Source of the DNA: Kofleriaceae bacterium
GTDB lineage: Bacteria; Myxococcota_A; Polyangia; Haliangiales; Haliangiaceae
Reading direction: 5' to 3'
NCBI GenBank assembly: GCA_018057825.1
Contig: JAGPCY010000009.1
Location: forward strand, 1 to 64,000
DNA: 64,000 nt
In this document: piece by piece, positions 8,921-20,166 of the stretch
Numbering within the stretch: position 1 is the first letter of the stretch
How the letters are laid out: each line of letters starts with the position of its first letter
Translations under genes and position numbers: made by a program
The notes under the pieces: generated by a model
Seen by the model: the letters and a program-made list of their open reading frames with translations, nothing else
The model's database searches: none
Told to the model about the DNA's origin: nothing

Positions 8921-10189
8921 ATGCGCTTGCTCGTACTCCTCGCCGTCCTGGCGGCGCCGGCGGCCGCTCACGCCGCCGAGCCGGTCCGGCTCTACCTGCA
9001 CCCGAGCGGCCTGCACCTGACCGGCGGCTGGGATGACCCAGCCCAGAACCGCTCGCTGATCGTCGCCGGCGCCGGCGGCGAGGTCGACGTCCCGGCGTTC
9101 ACCGGCGGCGATCGCGCGTGGCGCGCGGTGGTGGCCTGCGTGCGGCAGCAGTTCGCGCCCTACGCGATCGAGATCGTCGATCGCCGGCCGACCAGCGGCC
9201 CGTACTCGATGATCGTGGTCGGCGGCCGGCCCGAGCTCCTCGGCCTGGGCCGCGGGGTGTCGGGCATCGCGCCGTCCGACGGCAAGGTGCTGCGGCGCGC
9301 GATCGGCTTCGCGTTCTCCGAGGCGCTCGACGACGATCCGGCGGCGACCTGCCAGACCATCGCCCACGAGGCCGGCCACACGCTGGGCCTCGATCATGCC
9401 CGCGGCTGCGACGACGTGATGAGCTACGCGTGGTGCGGCGAGAAGCGGTTCGTCGATCGCGCGATGGCGTGTGGCGAGTACGAAGACCGGACCTGCGATG
9501 GCAGCGGCGGCGACACCCAGAACTCCCACGCGCACCTCCTGGCCGCGCTCGGGCCGCGGCGCGCGCCCGTGGATGGCGCGCCGGCGGTGGTCGAGCCCGA
9601 GGACGCCGCGCGCGAGGACGGTGACGACACGCGCGAGGACGCCGAGGACGCCGCGGCGGAGGACGCCGAGGACGCCGAGGACGCCGAGGACGGCGAGGAC
9701 GGCGAGGACGCCGACCCGACCCGCCCAGACGACGCGCTGCCGGTCGAGGCCGCGCCGCCCACCGAGTCCGGCTACGACGGCTGCCCGGCCGGCGCCCATC
9801 GCGATCCGCCCGTCGCCGATCCGCCCGTCGCCGACCCGCCCGCCGCCGATCCGCCCGTCGCCGCGTCGATCGCCCTCGACACCGGGGGCCCCACGGTCGC
9901 CGGCGATCGCTGGATCGCGATCACCGTCACCGCCACCGCGCCGACCGGGATCGCCGACGTCGCCCTGGCCTGGGCCTCGGCCGACGGCCAGCACCAGTGG
10001 TCGTGCGCGACCCCGCCGACCGACGCGCCGGTCCTGTGCTTCCGCGCCGGCGACACCTTCCAGTTCTTCCTCCACGTCGGCACTGGTCGCCGCGCGCTGG
10101 CCGCGATCGCCACCGACGGCGCCGGACGGCAGACCGCCAGCGAGGTCGCCGAGCTGACCTTGACCACCGGGCCGCGGCGTCGGCGCTGA
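8921..10189 (+). CDS. Secreted metzincin-type zinc metalloprotease with acidic repeats
   Basis: A 422-residue exported protein. The signal peptide is residues 1-19 (MRLLVLLAVLAAPAAAHAAE). The zinc motif HEAGHTLGLDH (149-159) with a following methionine turn DVMSYAW places it in the metzincin clan. An acidic EDAEDAEDGED segment (about 225-260) and a DPPVADPP repeat (about 285-310) link to an Ig-like C-terminal domain (about 315-415). It probably acts on extracellular protein. ATG 8921 begins the signal peptide; an AT-rich patch GTATAGAT lies about 30 bp upstream and may be the -10. Confidence 0.8.
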   Translation: MRLLVLLAVLAAPAAAHAAEPVRLYLHPSGLHLTGGWDDPAQNRSLIVAGAGGEVDVPAFTGGDRAWRAVVACVRQQFAPYAIEIVDRRPTSGPYSMIVVGGRPELLGLGRGVSGIAPSDGKVLRRAIGFAFSEALDDDPAATCQTIAHEAGHTLGLDHARGCDDVMSYAWCGEKRFVDRAMACGEYEDRTCDGSGGDTQNSHAHLLAALGPRRAPVDGAPAVVEPEDAAREDGDDTREDAEDAAAEDAEDAEDAEDGEDGEDADPTRPDDALPVEAAPPTESGYDGCPAGAHRDPPVADPPVADPPAADPPVAASIALDTGGPTVAGDRWIAITVTATAPTGIADVALAWASADGQHQWSCATPPTDAPVLCFRAGDTFQFFLHVGTGRRALAAIATDGAGRQTASEVAELTLTTGPRRRR

Positions 10190-10196
10190 CCGCGTC

Positions 10197-11291
10197 TCAG
10201 GCCGAGAATTCGCGCACGTAGTCGACCAGCGCCTCGACGCCGGCCGGCTCCATCGCGTTGTACAGGCTGGCGCGCATGCCGCCGACCGAGCGATGGCCGG
10301 CCAGGCCGACCAGGCCGCGCGCGGTGGCGCCCGCGAGGAACGCCGCCTCGAGGGCCGGACTGTCGGCGCGGAACACGACGTTCATGTCGGAGCGCGCGTC
10401 GGGCCGCACCACCGGGTGGAAGCGCGGCGAGCGCTCGAGCGCGTCGTACAAGCGCGCGGCCTTGGCGCGGTTGCGCGCCGCCATCGCCGCCAGCCCACCG
10501 CGCTCGGCGATCCACGCCAGCACCTCGGCCAGCACGTAGATCGCGAAGGTCGGCGGCGTGTTGTACATGCTGCCGTGCTCGAGGTGGGTCCGGTAGCTCA
10601 GCATCGTCGGCAGGTCGCGCGCCCCACGCGCCAGGAAGTCCTTGCGCGCGATCACCAGCGTGACCCCGGCCGGGCCGAGGTTCTTCTGCGCGCCGGCGTA
10701 GATCAGCGCGTAGCGGCGGACGTCGATCGGCCGGCTGAACAGATCGCTCGAGGCGTCACACACCAGCGGCACCCCGGCCGGCACCTCGGGCTCGCGGGTC
10801 TCCCCGGCCGGGCCGCGCCACTGCGTGCCGTAGATCGTGTTGTTGCTGGTGAAGTGGACGTAGGCCGGCGCGCTCGACCAGCGCGTGGCCTCGGGCCCCG
10901 GGATGTACGTGTGGTCGGCGTCGGCGCTCGAGCAGGCGACGTGCACCGAACCGAAGCGCCGGGCCTCGGCGATCGCCTTGTCGGCCCACACGCCGGTCGC
11001 GCAGTAGTCGACCGTGGCGCCGCCGGCGAAGTTCATCGGCACCATGAAGAACTGGCTCGACGCGCCGCCGGTCAGGAACAAGACGGCGTAGTCGTCGGGC
11101 ACGTCGGCCAGGGCGCGCACCGACGCCTCGGCGCGTGCCAGCACGGCCATGAACTCGCGCCCGCGGTGGCTGTGCTCGAGCAGGCCGATGCCGCTGCCGT
11201 CGAGGTCAACGACGGCGGCCTGGGTCCGCGCCACCACCTCCGCCGGCAAGGCCGCGGGGCCCGCCGAGAAGTTCCAGACTCGCGCGGTCAT
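10197..11291 (-). CDS. serC: Phosphoserine aminotransferase
   Basis: PLP enzyme converting 3-phosphohydroxypyruvate and glutamate to phosphoserine in serine synthesis, and also used in pyridoxine synthesis. The 364 residues are full length for the family. VWNFSAGPAALP is the SerC N-terminal signature. The PLP lysine lies in YAGAQKNLGPAG. MLSYRTHLEHGSMYNTPPTF and GHRSVGGMRASLYNAM are further SerC blocks. It is the last gene of the minus-strand series, 12 bp after a 78-residue conserved protein, so probably in one transcript. Confidence 0.95.
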   Translation of the reverse strand: MTARVWNFSAGPAALPAEVVARTQAAVVDLDGSGIGLLEHSHRGREFMAVLARAEASVRALADVPDDYAVLFLTGGASSQFFMVPMNFAGGATVDYCATGVWADKAIAEARRFGSVHVACSSADADHTYIPGPEATRWSSAPAYVHFTSNNTIYGTQWRGPAGETREPEVPAGVPLVCDASSDLFSRPIDVRRYALIYAGAQKNLGPAGVTLVIARKDFLARGARDLPTMLSYRTHLEHGSMYNTPPTFAIYVLAEVLAWIAERGGLAAMAARNRAKAARLYDALERSPRFHPVVRPDARSDMNVVFRADSPALEAAFLAGATARGLVGLAGHRSVGGMRASLYNAMEPAGVEALVDYVREFSA

Positions 11292-11303
11292 CGCGCGGCC
11301 CGG

Positions 11304-11540
11304 TTACTTCCGGGTGTCGTCGAAGTAGAACAGCGTGATCGCGAGGCAGTGGAAGGCCTCGTCGGACGACTGCGTCACGACGAACTCCACCGGCTTGCAG
11401 GTCGGGTGCTCGGCCATCCACTTGGTGACCTTCTCGCCGAGCTGCTCCCGGTCGGCGACCATCGTCGCCGAGAAGATCTTCAGCCCGTTGAACTTCACGT
11501 CCTTGCGGACGGTCAAGATGCCAGTCGAATTCGCAGCCAT
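11304..11540 (-). CDS. Conserved hypothetical protein, 78 aa
   Basis: A short protein starting MAANSTGILTVRKDVKFNG. It contains FSATMVADREQLGEKVTKW and a hydrophobic end LAITLFYFDDTRK, with two cysteines (PTCKP, FHCLA). I do not recognise a family. The start at 11540 is chosen over a longer Arg-rich version because TAAGGT lies 11 nt upstream of it and the extension has no domain character. It lies between the LeuA-like gene (111 bp upstream) and serC (12 bp downstream). Confidence 0.6.
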   Translation of the reverse strand: MAANSTGILTVRKDVKFNGLKIFSATMVADREQLGEKVTKWMAEHPTCKPVEFVVTQSSDEAFHCLAITLFYFDDTRK

Positions 11541-11635
11541 GTTCGTGAGCCACCTTAACAGTGCGCGGGCCAGTCGGCCAGGCCTCGGCAAAAGATTCGC
11601 GGATCTGCACCGTGACTTGGTCGGGCCAGTTCCCC

Positions 11636-11650
11636 GGGCCCTCGGGGCCC
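11636..11650 (-). terminator. GC hairpin just after the LeuA-like gene
   Basis: A 6-bp GGGCCC/GGGCCC stem with a 3-nt loop lies one base beyond the stop codon. There is no T-run, so it may only weaken or stabilise the transcript. Confidence 0.3.
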
Positions 11651-11651
11651 C

Positions 11652-12907
<1,256 letters not shown>

Positions 12908-12908
<1 letters not shown>

Positions 12909-13276
12909 CACATCACCAACGAGATGATCAGGATGACGATGGCGGTGATGCCGACGATCGTCGCCATCACCAGGAACCAGCCGAGCACCAACGCGCACGC
13001 CGCCAACGCCAGCCCGGCCACCGGCAAGATCTTCGAGCCCTCGCGCCGCGCCAGGGACAGCACCGCGAAGACCAGGGTCACGACCAGGACCGGCACGGTC
13101 AGGCGGCGATCCGGCGTCGACCACAGCGGGTCCTGGATCATGAACGCGACCATGAACCCGATCGCGCCGATCACCAGGGCGGACAGGCCCGCCCAGTTCT
13201 TGCCGAGCCAGACCGCCGGCGGGTCTTCGTAGGTCGGCGTGGACGCCGGCCGGAGCGGCAGGTCGGGTTCGGCCAT
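12908..13276 (-). CDS. Small integral membrane protein
   Basis: A 122-residue protein with a short cytoplasmic N-terminus ending in a NWAGLSALVIGAIGF helix. Further helices are VPVLVVTLVFAVLSLA, ILPVAGLALAACALVLGWFL and ATIVGITAIVILIISLVM, giving about four membrane segments. No family recognised (DUF4190-like at best). It is one base from the LeuA-like start, so the pair is coupled. TACGCT ends 6 nt before its ATG, marking it as the first gene of a new transcript 47 bp after the DUF4388 gene. Confidence 0.65.
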
Positions 13277-13282
13277 GGCGGC

Positions 13283-13288
13283 AGCGTA
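13283..13288 (-). promoter_or_regulatory. -10-like element of the membrane protein/LeuA-like pair
   Basis: TACGCT, 6 nt before the start codon. Confidence 0.45.
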
Positions 13289-13323
13289 CAGTGGATCGAC
13301 GGGCCCGGCCACGACCGGCCGGG

Positions 13324-15938
13324 TCAGCGCGCCCCGTCGATCGTCAGGCCGAGCTCGGCGCGCAGGGTAGCGAACGCCGACGATCGCGCGAACTCGACCA
13401 GCGATCCGTCGGCGTTGCCGGCCAGCGACAGCGCCACCGGGAGATCGCCGCACACCAGGAGCCCGAACCGATCCGCGGTCCGGCCCAGGGCCTGGGCCCA
13501 GCGCGACACGTTGTGCTCGGGCGAGCGCGCCAACATCCGGCCGACCAGGCCGGCGGCCTGGCGCCGGACCTCCTCGGGCAACACCGCCAGCGCCTCGCGA
13601 GCGTCGTCGCGCACGACCTCGGAGGTGGCCTCGCGGTGCAGGGCCATCAAGAGCGCGCGCAGGGCTCGGGCCGGCCGCGACGCCCCGGCGGCGCGCCCCG
13701 GCCACAGGTAGGTCGTGGCCCGGGCCAGCCGGAACCCGAGGGCGGCCCGGTCGGGGGCGGTCAGGGCGTCGTCGCCGGCCAGGAGCACCGGCGGCGCCAG
13801 CGCGCCGACGTGGACGTCGGCCCCGAAGTCGGGGTGGGCGTACACCGGGGCCCGCGGCAGGTCGAGCAGGTCGGCCAGGTAGCCGCGCAGCCCGGCGAAA
13901 GCCGGCGGCAGCTCGTCGTCGGGGCAGCGGGCCGCGGGATCGACCGCGAGATCGGCCAGCGTGATCGGGTGGAGGGCGTCGAGGGCCGGGGCCAGGAGCT
14001 CGGCCAGGGCGCCCAGATCGGATTCGTCGTCGGGGTGGCGCAGGAGCGCCCACAGCTCGCGCGACATCGTCGTGCGGGCCCGCGGCACGGTGCGCGGCCG
14101 CAGCTCCTCGTAGGTCCGGGTCTCGAGCTCGGTGGCGGTGCCGGCCGCCACCGCGAGCGACGCGGCGATGAAGTCGGCGTCGCTGGTCGCCGCCGGCAGC
14201 GGGGTCGGGATGCGCTTGACCGGGCGCGACGCCCCGCCCAGCCGCGCGGCCTGGGCGAACGCGGTCCGCGCCGCGGCGGCGTCGTCGAGGTGATCGCTGT
14301 ACAGAGTGCCCAGGCGCTGCCACAGGACCGCCTGATCGTGGGGCGTGCCGGCGCCCGCCCGCAGCAAGCGGCGCAGGCAGCGCTCGAGGGCGCGGGGGGC
14401 GTTGCGCCGCAGGTACAGCGTGGCGATCGCGTCGAGGACGACCAGGTCGCCGGGGATCGCGCGGGCCGCCCGCTCGAGGTGCTCGAGGGCGGCCTGATCG
14501 TCGACGCCCATGGCCAGCTCGATCAGGCCGAGGTGCTGGTGGGCGTGGCCGAGCTGGGGCGCCAGGCGCAGCGCTCGCGTCAGGTAGGCGCGGGCGGCGT
14601 CGGCCGCCTCGGGGGTGCGCTCCTCGCGGTGCCACAGCGCCCAGCCCAGGCCCGCCAGGGCCTCGGGATCGTCGGGGCGCAGCGCCAGCACCGCCTCGAA
14701 CTTGCTGGCGGCACCGGCGGCGTCGCCGCGGCGCAGGAGCTCGAAGCCGGCCGCGCGCTGGCGCTCGCTCTCGACGCCGCGATCGGTCAGGTCGCCGCCG
14801 GCCAGCTCGCGGTCGTAGGCGGCGCGGCGCTCGTCGGACAGGAGGGTGTCGTGGGCGTCCTGGTAGGCGGCGTGGACGTCGTCGAGGAGCGCGGCGTCGG
14901 AGCCGAGGCTGTAGCGGGCGTAGTAGTCGCGAGCGAAGCTGCTCTGGCGCTCGGCCAGGGCGGCGCTGATCTCGAGATCGGTGGCCCGCGGATCGACCAG
15001 GAGCACCGCGTAGTGGTCGAGGTCGCGGATCCGCAGCGCCTCCGAGGTCAGCGCGGTGCGGGCGGCGCGGGTGGCGTCGTCGTCGAGCAGATCTTCGTCG
15101 AGGGGCGCCTCGCCCAGCTCGAGGGGATCGCCGCCGGTCGGCAGCGGCGCGACCGTCGACAGCCCGTCGAACAGCTCGGTGTAGAGCGGCGAGCGCTCGC
15201 CGGTCTCGCCGCTGCGCAGCGACAGCGCCGGGCCGACCCGGGGGATGGCCGGGACCACCGCGTCGGTCAGGAGCAGCGCGTCGACCACCGCCGCCGGCAC
15301 GCCTTGCTCGATCATGCCCTTGGCGGTCACGCCCTCGGGCAGACGATCGGGCAGGCGAGCGCCGTAGATCGCGCGGAACTTCGGCACCAGGCGCTGACCG
15401 CGGGCGGTCAGCTCGAGGAAGAGATCGGCCAAGAGCTGGCTCGGCGGCGAGCCCTCGGCGGCGGTGTCGCGCAGCCCGGTCAGGACGGTCTCCGGGATCG
15501 GCAGGGTGTCGCCGTCGACGGTCAGCGGCCGAGCCTCGAACCGCCAGGCCCCGACCGACCAGCGCAGCGGCGACAGCAGCCGATAGCGGGTCTGGGCCGC
15601 GAGCTGCTCGCGCAGGCCGTCGGGGGTCAGGAGGCCAGCGGCGATCAGCGCCTCGCCGATCGTGCCGGCGCCGACCGCGGCCAGCGCCTCCTGGTGCTGC
15701 TCGTGGGTGATCACCCCGCTGGCGACCAGGAAGTGGCCGATCGCCGGATCGCGGACCGAGCCGACGACGATCGCGCCGTCGAGGAGATCGACGTTCTTCA
15801 CCACCCGATCGCGCCGGACCAGGAACCGGCCGGTCGCGTGGGCCTCGTGGAGATCGAGCAGCACCGCCGGCAGCGGCCGCAGCTCGAGATCGCCGGCGTG
15901 GCGCGGCGGCGGGAGCGGACCGGGGTTGGTGCCGTCGC

Positions 15939-15942
<4 letters not shown>
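13324..15942 (-). CDS. DUF4388 protein with J-like segment and TPR repeats
   Basis: An 872-residue cytoplasmic protein. The N-terminus (about 18-120) is a DUF4388 (PATAN-like) domain: [21 protein letters not shown]. Around residues 305-385 a J-domain-like region reads [20 protein letters not shown] with [20 protein letters not shown]; it lacks a clear HPD. Tetratricopeptide repeats follow (about 390-560), for example [18 protein letters not shown]. The C-terminal 300 residues resemble no domain I know. Such proteins are typical of myxobacterial motility and signalling, as adaptors. Its ATG overlaps the OppF stop by 4 bp (ATGA), tying it to the transporter genes. Confidence 0.75.
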
Positions 15943-16960
<1,018 letters not shown>

Positions 16961-16964
<4 letters not shown>

Positions 16965-17962
16965 GCGGCCTCCCGCGGCAGATGGCAGCGGACCCGATGG
17001 CGCGGCGCCAGCTCGACCAGGGCCGGCGCCTCGGTGCGGCAGCGATCGATCGCGGCCGGGCAGCGGTCGGCGAAGGTGCAGCCCGGCGGCAAGGCGTGGA
17101 GCGGCGGCACCATGCCCGGGATCTCGGCCAGGCGGGTGCGCGGCGCGTCGGCGCGGTCGAGGCCAACCGCGGTGTAGCTCGGGATCGAGCGCAGGAGCCC
17201 GGCGGTGTAGTGATGGCGCGGCGCCGCGAACAGCGCCTCGGTGGTGGCCTGCTCGACCACGCGCCCGGCGTACATCACGACCACCTCGTCGCAGACCTCG
17301 GCCACCACGCCCAGATCGTGGGTGATGAGCAAGATGCTCATGCCCGACGCCGCCTGGAGCGCGCGCAGGAGCTCGAGGATCTGGGCCTGGATCGTGACGT
17401 CGAGGGCGGTGGTCGGCTCGTCGGCGATCAAGAGGCCGGGGTTGCACGACAGCGCGATCGCGATCATCACCCGCTGGCGCATGCCGCCCGAGAGCTGGTG
17501 CGGGTAGTCGTCGACCCGCTCGGACGGCGCCGGGATGCCGACCTTGGTCAACATCTCGATGGCCTTGGCCCGCGCTTGGGCCCGCGACGCGCCCTGGTGC
17601 AGCCGGATCGCCTCGGCGATCTGATCGCCGACGGTGAACACCGGGTTGAGCGAGGTCATCGGCTCCTGGAAGATCATGCCGATGCGGTTGCCGCGCAGGG
17701 CCCGCATCGCCGGCTCCGACAGCCCCAGGAGCTCGGTGCCGTCGTAGCGGATCGAGCCCCCGGCGATCCGGCCGGGCGGGTCGGCGACCAGCCGCATCAC
17801 CGACAGCGCGGTCACCGACTTGCCACACCCCGACTCGCCCACCACGCCCACCGTCTGCCCGCGCCCGATCGCGAACGATACGCCGTCCACCGCGCGCACC
17901 GTGCCCCGGTCGGTGCGGAACTCCGTGACCAGGTCACGGATCTCCAGCAGGGGCTCCGCCAT
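16961..17962 (-). CDS. oppD: Oligopeptide/dipeptide ABC transporter ATP-binding protein (OppD/DppD)
   Basis: A 333-residue partner ATPase. Walker [11 protein letters not shown]-loop [10 protein letters not shown], signature [12 protein letters not shown], Walker [13 protein letters not shown] and switch His ITHDLGVV are present. The C-terminal [14 protein letters not shown] motif matches the OppD family. It heads the series OppD-OppF-DUF4388 protein, each joined by a 4-bp overlap. TATCGT lies 7 nt before the ATG. With no permease beside it, the substrate (peptide, nickel or other) cannot be assigned. Confidence 0.9.
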
Positions 17963-17969
17963 CCCTCCG

Positions 17970-17975
17970 ACGATA
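17970..17975 (-). promoter_or_regulatory. -10-like element of oppD
   Basis: TATCGT, 7 nt before the start codon. Confidence 0.45.
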
Positions 17976-17980
17976 ACGCA

Positions 17981-18031
17981 CCCCCCGCCCCTCACCGCCT
18001 CCCCACGCAGCCAAAAAGCCGCCCACCCCCC
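17981..18031 (-). other. G-quadruplex-type G-run cluster upstream of oppD
   Basis: Read on the minus strand, runs of 6, 3, 4, 4 and 6 guanines lie within 51 bp, between tract B and the oppD promoter. It could fold into a G-quadruplex on the non-template strand; this is inference from spacing only. Confidence 0.4.
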
Positions 18032-18042
18032 GCCTCCGCCAC

Positions 18043-18260
18043 CGTCTCGGCCACCGCCTCGGCCTCGGTCTCGGCCTCGCTCTCGGCCTCGGCCTCGGTC
18101 TCGGCCTCGGTCTCGCTCTCGGCCTCGGGTTTGGTCTCGGGTTCGGGTTCGGGGTCGGGGTCGGGGTCGGGTTCGGGTTCGGGTTCGGCCTCGGGTTCGG
18201 GTTCGGGTTCGGGTACGGGTTCGGGTTCGGGTTCGGGGTCGGCCTCGGTCTCGGCCTCCG
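18043..18260. repeat. Hexanucleotide tract B (CTCGGN on + strand)
   Basis: Imperfect CTCGGC, CTCGGT, TTCGGG and GTCGGG hexamers occupy the middle of the 520-bp gap between oppD and the RRM gene, both on the minus strand. No gene is seen in the gap: it contains this tract, the flanking G-runs and a 64-bp direct repeat. Confidence 0.9.
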
Positions 18261-18330
18261 GCCACGCGGCCCGAAAACGAAACCGGCGACCCTTCGGCCG
18301 CCGCTTCGTGTCCACCTTCAGAATTCGCAA

Positions 18331-18470
18331 CGCACGGGGTTCCGGACCCCCGCCCGGTAGAAACCCCTATCCCCGCGCGCTACGCACCGGGTTCAGGGAA
18401 ACAACACGCACGGGGTTCCGGATACCCGCCCGGTAGAGACCCCTATCCCCGCGCGCTACGCACCGGGTTC
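18331..18470. repeat. Two 64-bp direct repeats after the RRM gene
   Basis: Copies at 18331-18394 and 18407-18470 differ at only a few positions and are separated by 12 bp (period 76). Each starts CGCACGGGGTTCCGGA and ends CTACGCACCGGGTTC. They begin 12 bp after the RRM stop codon, beyond a T8 run on the minus strand. Possibly a duplicated 3'-UTR or small-RNA-like element. No further copy was noticed in the window. Confidence 0.85.
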
Positions 18471-18482
18471 TGAGAAAAAAAA

Positions 18483-18992
18483 TCAACCGCGGTAGCCGCC
18501 ACCACCGCCGCGACCACCGCGACCGCCGCGGCCACCGCCGCGATCGCCGTAGTCACCACCGCCACCACCACCACCACCGCCGAAGTCACCACCGCCGCCG
18601 CCGCCGTAGCCGCCGCGGCCGCCACCACCACCGCCGTAGCCACCGCCGCCACCACCGCCGCCGTAGCCACCGCCGCCACCGCCGCGGAAGCCACCGCCGC
18701 CACCGCCGCGGAAGCCACCGCCACCGCCGCCACCACCGCGAGCGGGCCGCTCCTCGGCCTGGTTCACGCGCAGCGGGCGGCCGTCGAGCATCTGCCCGTC
18801 CATGCCCTCGATGGCCTTCTGGGCCTCCTCGGGAGTGCCCATGGTGACGAAGCCGAAGCCGCGCGGCCGGCCGGTCTCACGGTCGCTCACCAGGTGAACG
18901 TCCGACACCGAGCCGAAGTCCTCGAACGCAGCGCGCACGCTCTCGGTCGACGTGTTGAAGGAAAGGTTGCCAACGTACAGACGGGTGCTCAT
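18483..18992 (-). CDS. Glycine-rich RNA-binding protein (RRM)
   Basis: A 169-residue RNA chaperone-type protein. One RRM (residues 3-80) carries RNP2 LYVGNL and RNP1 RGFGFVTM. The tail (86-169) is almost entirely Gly with spaced Arg, Tyr, Phe and Asp (FRGG, YGGG, GGRGG), as in cyanobacterial Rbp and plant GRP cold-responsive proteins. Likely a cytoplasmic mRNA chaperone. The 228 bp before the start hold no gene and may contain a long regulatory leader, as is common for cold-shock proteins. Confidence 0.92.
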   Translation of the reverse strand: MSTRLYVGNLSFNTSTESVRAAFEDFGSVSDVHLVSDRETGRPRGFGFVTMGTPEEAQKAIEGMDGQMLDGRPLRVNQAEERPARGGGGGGGGFRGGGGGGFRGGGGGGYGGGGGGGGYGGGGGGRGGYGGGGGGDFGGGGGGGGGDYGDRGGGRGGRGGRGGGGGYRG

Positions 18993-19220
18993 CTCGATCT
19001 CGCTATCTTGGCCTGGTCGTCTCAAGACACCGCGCTGGAGGGGCCCACTCGCTGGCGGTCCGCGGTCAGAGCCGCTTCCACTAGCTTGCCGAACCGTCGC
19101 TCGCGTGTCCGTTAGGCACAAAGACCCGTGACCCGAGAAGAATCGACCGGAAAAACCGTGGCGAGGAGCTTTTAACCCGGCTCGGCGGGCCCCGCAAGTG
19201 GGATCGTGAGGGGGGTGGCG

Positions 19221-20030
19221 TTATTGGCAAACCGGCAGGTTGGCCGGCACCTCGCGCTGGAACTTGTCGTCCTCCAGGGCCAGGCCGAGCTGCCGCTCGT
19301 TCCACTCGACCAGGAGGTCGGCCTTGTCCCCACCGGCCGAGCGGAACCGCGACTTGTCGGGGACCCGGCGCGCCATCCCGGAGGCGTCTTTCATGGTCGA
19401 GAACCCGGTGTTGTCGATGCGCCACTCGAGGGCGCCGGCCCCGTCCTTGACCTCGCTCATGATCACGTCGGCCCGGCCGTCCTTGGCGTCGAGCACGATG
19501 GTCTGGGTCCGGCCGCCGTCGCCGGTGAGCGCCAGGGTCTCGCGGCCGGCCTTGCCGTCCCAGGTCACGGTGCCGGTGGCGCCGGCGATGATCGGCGTGC
19601 CGCCGATGGCCAGGCGCATCAGCTCGTCGGGGGCCAGGGCGATGCGGAACATCGCCGCCACCGTGTCGCGGCTGCACGGCCCGGTCTGGTAGCAGTTGCG
19701 GGTGTTGTCGACGAAGACGAAGCGCTCGCCGTCGCACGCCAGGTCCGACAAGACGTCGCCGCCGGCCGGCGACAGGGCGTTGACCCGGACCTTGGCGCCG
19801 GTCGTGCCCATGATCGCGACCGTGCCCTTCACTCGCTCGTCGTTCATCCAGTAGTCCATGAGCGTGTCGTCGGCGTAGAACGACGTCACCTGCTCGGTGG
19901 TCGCGGTGATGCGGGCCAGGAGCACCTCGACGGTCGGCTCGGGGTAGGGGCGGACCTTGGCGCCGCCGCTGCACGCCCCGAGGGTGAGCGCGGCCGCGGC
20001 ACAGGGGAGGAGGGAGGCGAGGCGGGACAT
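19221..20030 (-). CDS. Lipoprotein, DUF4292/LolA-like
   Basis: A 269-residue exported lipoprotein: signal peptide MSRLASLLPCAAAALTLGAC with lipobox LGAC. The body has beta-strand-rich segments (VTSFYADDTLMDYWMNDERV, MRLAIGGTPIIAG, TGTVTWDG) resembling DUF4292/LolA-type half-barrels that bind lipid acyl chains. The final residues ANLPVCQ add a cysteine. The family call is an inference from pattern only. TATCAC ends 6 nt before the ATG. Confidence 0.65.
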   Translation of the reverse strand: MSRLASLLPCAAAALTLGACSGGAKVRPYPEPTVEVLLARITATTEQVTSFYADDTLMDYWMNDERVKGTVAIMGTTGAKVRVNALSPAGGDVLSDLACDGERFVFVDNTRNCYQTGPCSRDTVAAMFRIALAPDELMRLAIGGTPIIAGATGTVTWDGKAGRETLALTGDGGRTQTIVLDAKDGRADVIMSEVKDGAGALEWRIDNTGFSTMKDASGMARRVPDKSRFRSAGGDKADLLVEWNERQLGLALEDDKFQREVPANLPVCQ

Positions 20031-20036
20031 GATGGG

Positions 20037-20042
20037 GTGATA
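20037..20042 (-). promoter_or_regulatory. -10-like element of the DUF4292-like lipoprotein gene
   Basis: TATCAC, 6 nt before the start codon; the last base is off consensus. Confidence 0.3.
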
Positions 20043-20166
20043 GCAGAACGGCCCCGGCCTGGGCCGGCTTACGGCCCCGCGGTCGACGGCGATCACGCCC
20101 GCCGCGCCGACGATGAATGCCGGCGCCTGGCGGTTCGTCCGCGGCCGACGTCGGGGCGCGGCCGGG

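Noticed and set aside
10197-11291. Upstream serine or other riboswitch for serC
   Set aside because: Only 12 bp separate it from the preceding gene, leaving no room for one.
18331-18470. Attachment site or IS-end duplication
   Set aside because: Only two tandem copies, no integrase or transposase nearby, and no terminal inverted repeats.
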